Source: Capnocytophaga sp. (GTDB taxonomy: Bacteria > Bacteroidota > Bacteroidia > Flavobacteriales > Flavobacteriaceae). Taken from it: a stretch of 46,497 bases of DNA. The position numbers and the translations under genes were made by a program. Each line of letters starts with the position of its first letter. Within the stretch, counting starts at the first letter, position 1. The stretch covers positions 1 to 46,497 of the forward strand of contig NZ_JAUNKD010000021.1 of the NCBI RefSeq assembly GCF_030532915.1, given 5' to 3'. This document shows, piece by piece, positions 9,424 to 18,247 of the stretch. Below the pieces are notes generated by a model. The model saw only the letters and a list, made by a program, of their open reading frames with translations, did no database searches and was not told the origin of the DNA.

Positions 9424-10545
9424 ATGAAAAAACGTATTTTAACGTTGCTGTTTTTAGCAACTTACATCCATAGCTTTGCGCAACTCACTTTTTCAGAGCG
9501 CGTTGAATATTCTGAGTTGGCAACCCCGAAAGACAAACAATTGTTTTTGGTTGATTTTTGGGCTACGTGGTGCGTGCCTTGCATTCACGTTTCCACCTAT
9601 TTAAACACGGTTCAAGAGCAATTTCGTGATGAACTCTACATTGTTTCGCTCACCCAAGAGCGCTCTGACGTGGTGCGTCCGTTTTTGCAAAAACACCTGA
9701 CCAAATTGGCGGTAAGCATTGATTATGAAGGGCAAAATTTTAAAAATCACCGTGTTAGAGCCTTACCCTACGGAATTTTACTAAATGCCGATGGTGAGGT
9801 GCTTTGGAAAGGAAATCCCGCCAACATTACTCCCAGAATGATTCGTGGTTTTCTGTCGAGAAACAAAAAAACCATCCCGATTTATGACTTTTTAAAATAT
9901 TCGTCTTACCAAAGTGAGGCGGAAACCGAAGTTACGCTCAACGATGATTTTGAGTTGAAACAAATTAACGCTCCGGCGAGTTCATCGGCAATTGTGCAGC
10001 GCTTTGATGCGATAACCTCAGTGCGAGGTTCGTTAGCACAAATCGTTTCGTATTTATTGAAAGTCAATGAAAAACAAGTTGTTCTGACAGAAAACAATAC
10101 ACAATATGAATTGTTGTTACAAAAGAAATTCAACAACGTTTACAGCGAAAAGAAAATAGCCACGCAATTGCTCTCCGATTTGGGGTATACTTTGCAGTCA
10201 GAAAACCGAGCCGGAAAAATCATTGAAATCAGGCTTCCTACCGACACATCGGCTTATTGGAACACCGACCAAATTGATTGGGGACAAAAAAACGCCAAAT
10301 TTTTGGTTGATGACAGTCAATTTTCAGCCGATGATATTTCGGTCTATGATTTTTTGTACAAACTTTCAGAAGTTTTGGGCACGCCCGTGATTGTCAAAAA
10401 TAAACAACAAGCTACGAATGAGCTGTTTGACTGGCAATTGCACTATAAATTTCCGGATTTGATGTTTTCAAATCTTACCGATTTAGGTTTTGAAGCCATA
10501 GAAACTTCCGGAAATTTCACCAAATATTTTATTGTTGAAAAATAA
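9424..10545 (+). CDS. Exported thioredoxin-fold protein with unassigned C-terminal region
   Basis: 373 aa from the ATG at 9424, the start that exposes a signal peptide (MKKRILTLLFLATYIHSFAQ). A thioredoxin-like domain follows directly, with the redox pair Cys50-Cys53 in WATWCVPC and an ALPYG cis-proline loop. Residues from about 150 on form a region with no thioredoxin features. Its two halves look loosely repeated (KFNNVYSEKKIATQLLSDLGYTL and HYKFPDLMFSNLTDLGFEAI), like short alpha-beta units. The C-terminal function is unknown. It sits between a lytic transglycosylase and RseP, suggesting an envelope role. Confidence 0.82.
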   Translation: MKKRILTLLFLATYIHSFAQLTFSERVEYSELATPKDKQLFLVDFWATWCVPCIHVSTYLNTVQEQFRDELYIVSLTQERSDVVRPFLQKHLTKLAVSIDYEGQNFKNHRVRALPYGILLNADGEVLWKGNPANITPRMIRGFLSRNKKTIPIYDFLKYSSYQSEAETEVTLNDDFELKQINAPASSSAIVQRFDAITSVRGSLAQIVSYLLKVNEKQVVLTENNTQYELLLQKKFNNVYSEKKIATQLLSDLGYTLQSENRAGKIIEIRLPTDTSAYWNTDQIDWGQKNAKFLVDDSQFSADDISVYDFLYKLSEVLGTPVIVKNKQQATNELFDWQLHYKFPDLMFSNLTDLGFEAIETSGNFTKYFIVEK

Positions 10546-10604
10546 TTCATAATTAACTGAATACAAAATAGATACTTTAATTTATTGCAAATTAACATTT
10601 TTAT

Positions 10605-11936
10605 ATGGAAACATTTTTAATACGTGCTGCCCAACTGATTTTGAGCCTTTCCATTTTGGTGGTGCTTCACGAATTGGGACATTTCATTCCCGCTAAATTA
10701 TTCAAAATGAGGGTTGAAAAATTTTACCTCTTTTTTGACGTAAAATTTTCGCTCTTCAAAAAGAAAATCGGAGAAACCATTTACGGCATCGGCTGGCTTC
10801 CGCTGGGGGGCTATGTTAAAATTGCTGGAATGATTGATGAGAGTATGGACAAGGAGCAAATGGCGCAACCGCCCAAGCCTTGGGAATTTCGTTCCAAACC
10901 GGCTTGGCAACGCCTTATCGTGATGATTGGCGGGGTTACGGTGAACCTCCTGCTCGGTTTTTTCATCTATGCGATGATTTTGTTCGTTTGGGGCGAAAAA
11001 CAAGTGAAAGAAGACGGCATCAAAAATGGTTTTGCCGTAAGTAACATAATGAAATCCTATGGGTTTCAAAATGGCGACATCGTAACTGAAGTGAATGGAA
11101 AACCGCTGGAAAACCTGCTCGATATCAATCGGTATGTGATGCTCCGAAATGTTAATGATTTGAAAGTGAAAAGCATAGACGGAAAAATAAGGCATATTTC
11201 ATTACCTGATTCCATCGGAAAACAGCTTTTTCATCAAGGTGAAATGATTGCCTTTTCGCCACGTGTAAAACCCGTGATGGATTCGATTTTACCGGAACTT
11301 CCCGCCGCAAAAGCCGGATTCAAAAAAGGTGATAAAATAGTATCAATCAATGATATAAACATAAACTTCTACGATGATGTGCAAGCCGCATTGGCGGCGT
11401 TCCCAAAAGAAAGTCCGCTAGTTTTTCAAGTTGAACGAAACGGCACGCAACAGCGCATTGAAGTCACACCCAACAAAGACGGAAAAATAGGTTTTATGCC
11501 TAAGCAACTTGTTGAAATTAAAACAGTTGATAAAAAGTATGATTTCGCCTCGGCGCTTGCTGCCGGAATTTCATACGGTTATTGGACGCTTCGCGACTAC
11601 ATCGCCCAGTTTAAATTCGTCTTCACCAAAAAAGGCGCTTCTGAGTTAGGCGGTTTTGGAGCAATCGGAAAAATGTTTCCGCCCGCGTGGGATTGGAAAG
11701 CCTTTTGGCACACTACAGCGTTCATTTCCATTATGTTGGCGTTTATGAATATCTTACCCATTCCGGCACTTGACGGCGGACACGTAATGTTCCTGCTCTA
11801 CGAAATGATTACGGGACGCAAACCTAGCGAAAAAGTGATGGAATACGCTCAAATCGTGGGCTTTTTCTTGCTTATCGCTTTGGTTTTATACGCCAACGGA
11901 AACGATATTTACAAAGCCGTTTTAGGAAAATTCTAA
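10605..11936 (+). CDS. rseP: RIP metalloprotease RseP (site-2 protease)
   Basis: Intramembrane zinc protease that cleaves anti-sigma factors and other transmembrane substrates in the inner membrane. The 443-aa length is typical. The first membrane helix carries the zinc motif HELGH (22-26), and the last third carries the second metal motif LPIPALDGGH (about 384-393, Asp390). Two PDZ domains lie between (about 120-190 and 210-290), the second with GFKKGDKIVSIND. About four membrane segments are predicted. No anti-sigma gene is adjacent. Here 1-deoxyxylulose reductoisomerase and the Bam genes are not beside it, unlike in E. coli. A hairpin follows at 11967-12007. Confidence 0.95.
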   Translation: METFLIRAAQLILSLSILVVLHELGHFIPAKLFKMRVEKFYLFFDVKFSLFKKKIGETIYGIGWLPLGGYVKIAGMIDESMDKEQMAQPPKPWEFRSKPAWQRLIVMIGGVTVNLLLGFFIYAMILFVWGEKQVKEDGIKNGFAVSNIMKSYGFQNGDIVTEVNGKPLENLLDINRYVMLRNVNDLKVKSIDGKIRHISLPDSIGKQLFHQGEMIAFSPRVKPVMDSILPELPAAKAGFKKGDKIVSINDININFYDDVQAALAAFPKESPLVFQVERNGTQQRIEVTPNKDGKIGFMPKQLVEIKTVDKKYDFASALAAGISYGYWTLRDYIAQFKFVFTKKGASELGGFGAIGKMFPPAWDWKAFWHTTAFISIMLAFMNILPIPALDGGHVMFLLYEMITGRKPSEKVMEYAQIVGFFLLIALVLYANGNDIYKAVLGKF

Positions 11937-11966
11937 AAGCTGATTTTCTTAAAGAAGTGATTTTTT

Positions 11967-12007
11967 CACACCTTTGCCAAGGTTTTAAAAACATCGGCAA
12001 AGGTGTG
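11967..12007 (+). terminator. Hairpin terminator after rseP
   Basis: A 12-bp perfect stem (11967-11978 with 11996-12007) with a 17-nt loop, followed by a short T-run and preceded by six T. Possibly bidirectional. Confidence 0.65.
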
Positions 12008-12024
12008 GATTTTTAAAAGAAAGA

Positions 12025-12375
12025 ATGATGAATCAGAAAAACACCGATTTTTTTGAAAAAGTATATGAATTGGTCAGGCAAATTCCGTACGGAAAAGTAA
12101 CAACTTACGGACTGATAGCCAATGCTTTGGGAGCGAAGAAATCTGCCAGAATGGTCGGTTGGGCGCTCAATGCCTCACACGGGAAGGAAGACGTTCCTGC
12201 ACATCGGGTGGTGAATCGCAATGGAATCCTGACGGGCAAGTTTCATTTTCAAGGAACGAACCTAATGCAACAACTTTTGGAAAGCGAAGGCATCACGGTT
12301 GAAAATGACCAAATTGTTGATTTTGAGAAATATCTGTGGCAACCCGAAACAGAAAATCAAGTAAATAACAATTAA
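12025..12375 (+). CDS. Alkyltransferase-like protein (MGMT fold, no active-site Cys)
   Basis: A 116-aa protein matching the DNA-binding domain of O6-alkylguanine-DNA alkyltransferases: PYGKVTTYGLIA, the arginine-finger region ARMVGWAL, and the PCHRV motif, which here reads P-A-H-R-V with Ala59 in the place of the catalytic cysteine. Known alkyltransferase-like proteins (Trp or Ala at this site) bind alkylated guanine without repairing it and hand the lesion to nucleotide excision repair. It should therefore be a damage sensor, not a methyltransferase. ATGs at 12025 and 12028 are both usable. It lies between a terminator and a repeat block, so it is probably transcribed alone. Confidence 0.9.
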   Translation: MMNQKNTDFFEKVYELVRQIPYGKVTTYGLIANALGAKKSARMVGWALNASHGKEDVPAHRVVNRNGILTGKFHFQGTNLMQQLLESEGITVENDQIVDFEKYLWQPETENQVNNN

Positions 12376-12383
12376 CAAAGAAT

Positions 12384-12597
12384 AATGTAGGGGTAAAATA
12401 TTTTTTGCCCGCTACAAGAGAAAGGATAAATTTGTTTGGCGTCGCGATGTAGGGGCGACCCGAATACAAGCGAATAGGTGAGGCAATTGGACACGCCCAA
12501 AAGTACCGCAGTAGGGGCGTATTGCATACGCCCTAAAATTTGTAATAGGGTGGGCGTATGTAATACGCTCCTACATCGCAACACCAAACAATTTCAA
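12384..12597. repeat. Composite palindromic repeat block
   Basis: This fills most of the 352-bp gap before mrp. It holds a perfect hairpin unit at 12511-12533 (stem 12515-12522 with 12526-12533, TGC loop), a second copy in inverted orientation at 12552-12574, a partial unit at 12449-12460 and a diverged one at 12387-12415. Outer arms at about 12429-12455 and 12570-12595 (aatttgtttggcgtcgcgatgtagg and its near complement) make the block a larger imperfect inverted repeat. It resembles REP/BIME or a MITE-like element. The same unit occurs at 23-45. Confidence 0.7.
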
Positions 12598-12668
12598 AAA
12601 TAACTAAAAATTTCGTACGTTTCTCCCAAACCTTTTTAAACAATCTCACTTATTTCAAACAATTTTCG

Positions 12669-12676
12669 TATCTTTG
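12669..12676 (+). promoter_or_regulatory. -7 box of mrp
   Basis: TATCTTTG matches TAnnTTTG, 51 bp before the mrp ATG. No clear TTTG lies at the -33 spacing. Confidence 0.55.
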
Positions 12677-12727
12677 GCATTTTAAAATCCGAAAGACTGA
12701 TTTTCAGTAAAACAGAATATCGAAATT

Positions 12728-13855
12728 ATGCAAAATATACAGAAAAAAGCCGTTTTAGAAGCATTACAAAAAATCACCGTTCCGGGTGAAGGCAAAAATA
12801 TGGTTGATAGCGGTGCCGTGCAAAACATTGTTGTTTTTGGCGACGAAGTTGTTGTTGATGTGGTGATTAACAATCCCAGTTTGCAAGCCAAAAAACGCAC
12901 TGAGGTGGAGGTGATGAAAGCCATTCACGCCGAAGTTCACGAAAAAGCAAAAGTATTTGTGAACGTGAAAGTTATCGCTCCTGAAAAACCCGAAATCAAA
13001 GGAAAACCCATTCCGGGGATTAAAAATATCATTGCGGTGGCTTCGGGCAAAGGCGGCGTAGGAAAATCAACCGTAACGGCAAATCTGGCGGTGGCTTTGG
13101 CAAAAATGGGTTTCCAAGTGGGGTTGCTCGATGCCGATATTTACGGGCCGTCAATGCCCATAATGTTTGATGTTGCCGACCAAAAACCGCTTTCGGTGAA
13201 TGTGGATGGAAAATCAAAAATGAAACCCATTGAAAATTATGGAGTTAAAATGCTTTCCATCGGATTTTTTACCAATCCGAATCAGGCTGTAATCTGGCGT
13301 GGACCGATGGCTGCCAAAGCACTTAACCAAATGATTTTCGATGCCGATTGGGGCGAATTAGATTTCCTGCTCTTGGATTTACCTCCCGGAACGGGCGACA
13401 TCCATTTGAGCATTATGCAGGCAATGCCCGTAACGGGTGCGGTGGTGGTCAGCACGCCTCAAAAAATCGCACTTGCCGATGCCCGCAAAGGTGTAGCGAT
13501 GTTCCAGCAAGAAACCATCAACGTTCCCGTACTGGGGATTGTTGAAAATATGGCGTATTTCACTCCCGAAGAATTGCCCGACAACAAATATTACATTTTC
13601 GGAAAAGAAGGAGCCAAGCATCTTTCGGAAGATTTGAACGTTCCGTTTTTGGGTGAAATTCCGTTGGTGCAAAGTATTCGCGAGTCGGGCGACGTGGGCA
13701 GACCTACCGCACTGCAAGAAAACACGCCACAAGCACAGGCGTTTACGAAACTGGCTCAAAATGTAGTGCAAAGCGTAGCGGAACGCAATAAAAGTTTACC
13801 GCCTTCCGAAGCCATAAAAATCACGACAATGGCGGGGTGCAGCCCTAAAAAATAA
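12728..13855 (+). CDS. mrp: Mrp/NBP35-family P-loop ATPase, Fe-S cluster carrier
   Basis: Loads Fe-S clusters onto apoproteins in the cytoplasm. 375 aa: an N-terminal MIP18-like domain (about 1-85), then a deviant Walker A GKGGVGKST at 108-116 and the switch motif DLPPGTGD. Mrp proteins usually carry a CxxC cluster-bridging motif just after ENMxxF; here that stretch reads ENMAYFTPEELPDNKYY (273-289) with no cysteine. From memory this is common in Bacteroidetes Mrp. A cysteine does occur near the C-terminus (AGCSPKK). The NifU-type scaffold gene follows after 38 bp, which fits Fe-S assembly. It is probably the first gene of a run reaching the ABC ATPase at 18247. Confidence 0.94.
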   Translation: MQNIQKKAVLEALQKITVPGEGKNMVDSGAVQNIVVFGDEVVVDVVINNPSLQAKKRTEVEVMKAIHAEVHEKAKVFVNVKVIAPEKPEIKGKPIPGIKNIIAVASGKGGVGKSTVTANLAVALAKMGFQVGLLDADIYGPSMPIMFDVADQKPLSVNVDGKSKMKPIENYGVKMLSIGFFTNPNQAVIWRGPMAAKALNQMIFDADWGELDFLLLDLPPGTGDIHLSIMQAMPVTGAVVVSTPQKIALADARKGVAMFQQETINVPVLGIVENMAYFTPEELPDNKYYIFGKEGAKHLSEDLNVPFLGEIPLVQSIRESGDVGRPTALQENTPQAQAFTKLAQNVVQSVAERNKSLPPSEAIKITTMAGCSPKK

Positions 13856-13893
13856 TTTCAGAAAAAATTACAAACAACATAAAATTTTCAGTA

Positions 13894-14133
13894 ATGACAT
13901 CAGAAAAAGTAAGAGAAGAAGTAATAAAAGCTTTGGACGAAATTCGTCCGTTTTTGCAGAGCGACGGCGGTGATATTTCCTTAGTGGAAATCGAAGATGA
14001 TAAAATCGTAAAAGTGCGATTGGAAGGAAATTGCATCGGTTGTAGCGTAAACCAAATGACTTTGCGTAGTGGCGTTGAAATGACAATTAAAAAATACGTT
14101 CCTCAAATAGAGCAAGTTATAAACATAGCGTAA
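13894..14133 (+). CDS. NifU C-terminal-type Fe-S scaffold protein
   Basis: A 79-aa single-domain protein of the NifU C-terminal (Nfu) family, which assembles or carries [4Fe-4S] clusters. The cluster motif is Cys47-Cys50 in GNCIGCSVNQMTL, preceded by the family hallmark IRPFLQSDGGDISL. Its position directly after mrp suggests they act together, with Mrp delivering clusters built on this scaffold. The ATG at 13894 gives the complete domain. Nfu/NifU-like naming varies, so no symbol is given. Confidence 0.93.
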   Translation: MTSEKVREEVIKALDEIRPFLQSDGGDISLVEIEDDKIVKVRLEGNCIGCSVNQMTLRSGVEMTIKKYVPQIEQVINIA

Positions 14134-14229
14134 CGTTTTGATATTCAAAAGTTGGCTTCTCGGGATTTTTGTCTTCGGTTTTTCGGCTTTTGAATTTCAG
14201 TTTTGCAAAAACATAAAAAAATCCTTAAA

Positions 14230-15105
14230 ATGAGTTCAACAAAGGAAACTAAAAAAGAATACATCAAACGTAAACTACTGAGCAAGTATCGTTTAGTGTT
14301 TATGGATGAAGATACCTTTGAGGAAAAGGCTTCGATGCGGCTCAGTCGTTTGAATATTTTTGTATTCGGTTCGATTTTTTCGTTGTTGATTATCATTTTA
14401 ACCACGCTTTTTATCATTTACACGCCGCTTCGGCAGTATATTTTGGGCTTTTCGGAAGTGGAAAGCAAGCGTGAAACCATCAATTTGGCATTTAAAGTCG
14501 ATTCGCTTGAAAATGAAATGAAGAAAAACGAACTTTATCTGTCATCTATCAAAAAAGTACTCACGGGCGATGTGCTTCATAAGGAAATCAACAAAGATTC
14601 GCTCTATGAAGTGCATAAATTCGACCCGAAATCAATTGATTTAAGTCCGAACAGGCAAGATTCGTTATTGCGTCAGGAAGTTGCCGATGAAGACCGTTAC
14701 AACGTTTTCGAGAAGGCACTTTATCAGAACAAAGAAATTTTGTTGTTCCCGCCCGTTTCGGGTATTATTTCCAACGAATATCGCCCGCAAACGCGACATT
14801 ACGGCATTGATATTGTGGCTCCTGAGGGAACTGCCGTGAAATCCGTAGCGGACGGGACGGTCATTTTTGCCGAATGGACAATTGCCACCGGAAACGTCAT
14901 CATCATTGAACACAAAGGAAATTTGGTGTCGGTTTACAAACACAACGCCTCAATGGTGAAACAACAGGGCGACCAAGTGCGTGCCGGTGAGGTCATCGCA
15001 ACCATCGGCAATACGGGCGAGCTTTCCACCGGAGCTCATTTACATTTTGAACTTTGGAGTAACGGCTACCCGATGAATCCGAAAAATTATATTGAATTTA
15101 AATAA
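14230..15105 (+). CDS. M23 (LytM-type) metallopeptidase, membrane-anchored
   Basis: 291 aa from the ATG at 14230; a frame extension to 14203 adds nine codons in an AT-rich gap and is not favoured. Order: a basic cytoplasmic N-terminus (1-40), one membrane helix (about 43-64), a helical linker (75-150), and a LytM domain (about 170-290). Zinc ligands are visible as HxxxD (His190, Asp194 in HYGIDIVAP) and HxH (His270, His272 in GAHLHFELW). All ligands are present, so it may be an active D,D-endopeptidase acting on peptidoglycan cross-links rather than an EnvC-like activator. It lies 96 bp after the Nfu gene and 50 bp before the GH3 gene. Confidence 0.92.
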   Translation: MSSTKETKKEYIKRKLLSKYRLVFMDEDTFEEKASMRLSRLNIFVFGSIFSLLIIILTTLFIIYTPLRQYILGFSEVESKRETINLAFKVDSLENEMKKNELYLSSIKKVLTGDVLHKEINKDSLYEVHKFDPKSIDLSPNRQDSLLRQEVADEDRYNVFEKALYQNKEILLFPPVSGIISNEYRPQTRHYGIDIVAPEGTAVKSVADGTVIFAEWTIATGNVIIIEHKGNLVSVYKHNASMVKQQGDQVRAGEVIATIGNTGELSTGAHLHFELWSNGYPMNPKNYIEFK

Positions 15106-15155
15106 TATTTTTTGATTTTCAAATATTTAACTTAAAACCTTAAACCCCGAAAGCC

Positions 15156-16655
15156 GTGAGTTTGAAATCCTTTTTAGCTAAAATATTCGCCGCTTCCGTT
15201 CGGAAAAAAATTGACCGCTGGGCAAACAATCCCGTTGCTACGCAGGAAAAAGTATTTTGGCAACTTATTGAAAAAGCGAAAGATACAACATTCGGGAAAG
15301 ACCATCGTTTTCAGGAAATAAAATCACATTCCGATTTTGTGAAAAATGTTCCCGTTCGTGATTACGAAGCCTTAAAGCCTTATATTGAGCGGGTTATCGC
15401 AGGCGAAGAAAACATTCTCTGGCGAGGAAAACCGATTTATTTTGCCAAAACTTCCGGAACCACCAGCGGGGCGAAATATATTCCAATTACCAAAGAATCA
15501 ATGCCTTACCACGTTGAATCGGCTCGAAACGCCATTTTGTGTTACATTCACGAAACCCAAAAAGCCGATTTTGTAAACGGAAAAATGATTTTCTTGCAAG
15601 GAAGTCCCGTTTTGGAAGAAAAAAATGGCATAAAAATCGGGCGACTTTCCGGAATATCAGCACATTACGTCCCGAAATATCTGCAAAAAAACCGAATGCC
15701 GTCGTGGAAAACCAATTGCATTGACGACTGGGAAACCAAAGTGGAAGCCATCATTGAGGAAACGTTTTCGCAGGATATGAGCGTCATCAGCGGCATTCCG
15801 TCGTGGGTGCAGATGTACTTCGAAAAACTGCACAGCAAATCGGGCAAAAAAGTGGGCGAATTGTTTGATAAATTCAGCCTATTTATCTATGGTGGAGTGA
15901 ATTACGAGCCTTATCGCCAAAAATTTGAATACTTAATCGGACGAAAAGTCGATAGCATTGAACTTTTTCCGGCTTCGGAAGGATTTTTTGCCTATCAGGA
16001 CAGCCAGCACGAAAAAGGAATGTTGCTTCTGCTTGATTCGGGCATTTTTTACGAGTTTATCAAAACGGACGATTTCCTTTCGGACAACCCCAAACGGCTA
16101 ACAATCAATGAAGTGGAAGTAGGGGTGAATTACGCAATGATTATCTCGACCAACGCAGGGTTGTGGGCGTATAACATCGGTGATACTGTGCAGTTTACGT
16201 CCGTTAAGCCGTACAGAATCATCGTTTCGGGGCGAATAAAGCATTTTATTTCCGCTTTTGGTGAACACGTTATCGGAAAGGAAGTGGAAGAGGCTATGCG
16301 TCAGGCACTTGACGGAACGGACGTTCGCATTTCTGAATTTACGGTTGCCCCACAGGTTAATCCCGTTTCGGGCGAACTGCCTTATCACGAGTGGTTTATC
16401 GAATTTGAAAACGAACCCGCTGATTTAGAGCAATTTGCTTTAAAAATCGACGCTTTGATGCAACAGCAAAATTCGTATTATTTTGATTTGATTCAAGGAA
16501 AGGTGTTGCAACCGCTGAAAATCAGTAAAGTAGCCAAAAACGGTTTTTCCGATTATATGAAATCGTTGGGCAAACTCGGCGGGCAAAACAAAGTGCAACG
16601 CCTTTCCAATGACCGCAGCGTAGCAGAGCGACTTCAAACTATCGCAAAGTACTAA
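15156..16655 (+). CDS. GH3-family acyl-adenylate-forming protein
   Basis: 499 aa, starting with GTG at 15156; homology begins at once (MSLKSFLAKIF) and no ATG fits. It resembles the GH3 family, which in plants adenylates carboxylic acids such as jasmonate or auxin and joins them to amino acids. Seen: the nucleotide-binding-like TSGTTSGAKYIPIT (about 104-117), YGGVNYEPYR, ELFPASEGFFAYQ (about 270-282), and a C-terminal region with RIKHFISAFGEHVIG. The substrate in bacteria is not established. It lies between a cell-wall peptidase and a membrane transporter in an apparent operon, so an envelope or lipid acyl substrate is possible but only inferred. Confidence 0.88.
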   Translation: MSLKSFLAKIFAASVRKKIDRWANNPVATQEKVFWQLIEKAKDTTFGKDHRFQEIKSHSDFVKNVPVRDYEALKPYIERVIAGEENILWRGKPIYFAKTSGTTSGAKYIPITKESMPYHVESARNAILCYIHETQKADFVNGKMIFLQGSPVLEEKNGIKIGRLSGISAHYVPKYLQKNRMPSWKTNCIDDWETKVEAIIEETFSQDMSVISGIPSWVQMYFEKLHSKSGKKVGELFDKFSLFIYGGVNYEPYRQKFEYLIGRKVDSIELFPASEGFFAYQDSQHEKGMLLLLDSGIFYEFIKTDDFLSDNPKRLTINEVEVGVNYAMIISTNAGLWAYNIGDTVQFTSVKPYRIIVSGRIKHFISAFGEHVIGKEVEEAMRQALDGTDVRISEFTVAPQVNPVSGELPYHEWFIEFENEPADLEQFALKIDALMQQQNSYYFDLIQGKVLQPLKISKVAKNGFSDYMKSLGKLGGQNKVQRLSNDRSVAERLQTIAKY

Positions 16656-16680
16656 AAATCAATTAGTTTATTTACAAAAA

Positions 16681-17631
16681 ATGCTGAAAATCGTATTTTA
16701 TTTGGTTTATATTTTCTGGCGGAAATATTTTGTCAAAGGCGATTATTTGGCATTGTCGTTGATTTTTATCGGGTTATCCTTTTCATTGGCAGGGATTTAC
16801 AAAAATTATGCGGACTATTATTTTCTCTTATTTTTATTTCCGTTAGGAACGCTTTTTCATCATTGGGGCAGAAATGACTTTCCGCTTTTAAAAACGCATC
16901 GGCATTGGCGGAGACTTATTTTCGGGGAATACGTCATCAACAATCTTCCTATATTGTTAATTTTCAGCGTGAAACAAGATTTTCTTTGGGCTGTTTTGAC
17001 CGTTTTGTTTCTCGGTTTTTGCACTTATCTTCCGCAAAAATCGTTTAAAATGGCGTATCCGTTTTCGGTTTTTGACCCGCTTTGGCTCACGGTTTTTAGA
17101 AAATACAAACTGATTTTCGGGCTTCCCGTTTCGTTGTTTTTGGTGGCAATCGCCAAGGCGTACAACAACGAAAATATTGCTGTTTTTGCCTTGATTTTTA
17201 ATGTGTTACTGTGCTGTATGCCTTATTTTGAACGGGAACATCAGGCTCATATTGGCATATCGTTTTTTAAAGGAAAGGCATATTTACATCAGCATATTCG
17301 GGTTGGTTTTCAGAACTATTTATGGGTCAGTTTGTTACCTATTTTGTTTGCTGCCGTGCTGTTTTCGTGGGAATTTCTCGCTTACGGATTGCTGTTTTAC
17401 GGCATCGTGCTGGTAAGTCTGCTCACTAAATACGCCTTTTTTCAAAACCCAGTTTCGCAAAGTATTGTTTTTGTGCTAATTGCATTAGGATTTACATACG
17501 GTATTCCGTTTTTGGCACTGCCCGTTTTGTATATACAAGCCCTGAAAAAAATTAATTCTGTCGGTGATAATTTAAGTCCTAAAAAACAACATACCCTCAA
17601 AAATAACAATCCAAAATATGTTACAGATTGA
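16681..17631 (+). CDS. Polytopic membrane protein, probable ABC permease partner
   Basis: 316 aa with about eight or nine hydrophobic segments and little else to recognise. It overlaps the start of the ABC ATPase gene by 14 bp (17618-17631), so the two are translationally coupled, which is the main reason to call it the membrane half of an exporter-like ABC system. Aromatic residues are abundant, and a short HHWGRNDFPLLKTH loop lies near residue 60. No known family was recognised with confidence. The substrate is unknown. Confidence 0.72.
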   Translation: MLKIVFYLVYIFWRKYFVKGDYLALSLIFIGLSFSLAGIYKNYADYYFLLFLFPLGTLFHHWGRNDFPLLKTHRHWRRLIFGEYVINNLPILLIFSVKQDFLWAVLTVLFLGFCTYLPQKSFKMAYPFSVFDPLWLTVFRKYKLIFGLPVSLFLVAIAKAYNNENIAVFALIFNVLLCCMPYFEREHQAHIGISFFKGKAYLHQHIRVGFQNYLWVSLLPILFAAVLFSWEFLAYGLLFYGIVLVSLLTKYAFFQNPVSQSIVFVLIALGFTYGIPFLALPVLYIQALKKINSVGDNLSPKKQHTLKNNNPKYVTD

Positions 17632-18247
17632 TATTCAGCAAAAAAACTACGGGACAAAAACCATTCTGGAAAGCGTAAGTATTTCCGTTGAAAAGGCGGG
17701 GCTCTACGGTATCGTGGGCAAAAACGGTAGCGGAAAAACCACTTTTTTTAAGTGTTTAAGTCATTTAACTGATTTTCAAGGCAAAATCAACTACAACAAA
17801 AAAACAATATCCGCTGAAAATATCGCTTTTCTGCCTACGGAACCCTTTCTGTATGAACACCTTACAGTAAATGAATTTTTGAAATTTTACGCCCGATTGC
17901 TGCATATTGAAAACCCCAAAAACCCCGTGTTCAACATTGACTCTGAACTTTTTATAAAAGAACTTTCCACCGGAATGCGTAAAAAAACATATCTGAATGC
18001 CGTTTTTCAAAAAATGTATGACATTTATGTTTTTGACGAACCCTTTAACGGATTGGATATTGAGTCGGTGTATGAATTGGGAAAAATAATTCTGCAATTA
18101 TCTGAAAATCATATTGTTTTTGTGTCATCACATTTGTTGGAAAGCCTGCAAAATTGCCGGTGCATTTTTGTGTTAAAAAACGGAAATCTGCAAAAAATTC
18201 TTCCCGATAAGTACCACATCATTGAATCCATACTATTTGGCAGCTGA
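17618..18247 (+). CDS. ABC transporter ATP-binding protein
   Basis: A 209-aa nucleotide-binding domain. Walker A is GKNGSGKT (34-41), the signature is an altered LSTGMRKK, Walker B is IYVFDEPFNGLD, and the switch histidine is in VSSHLLE. The Q-loop position reads LPTEP, with no glutamine visible there. The size and layout fit the CcmA/NatA-like class that pairs with a separate permease, here the overlapping upstream gene. Its last 15 bp overlap the 3' end of the DUF2891 gene on the other strand, with no terminator between, so the two transcripts must run into each other. Confidence 0.9.
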   Translation: MLQIDIQQKNYGTKTILESVSISVEKAGLYGIVGKNGSGKTTFFKCLSHLTDFQGKINYNKKTISAENIAFLPTEPFLYEHLTVNEFLKFYARLLHIENPKNPVFNIDSELFIKELSTGMRKKTYLNAVFQKMYDIYVFDEPFNGLDIESVYELGKIILQLSENHIVFVSSHLLESLQNCRCIFVLKNGNLQKILPDKYHIIESILFGS

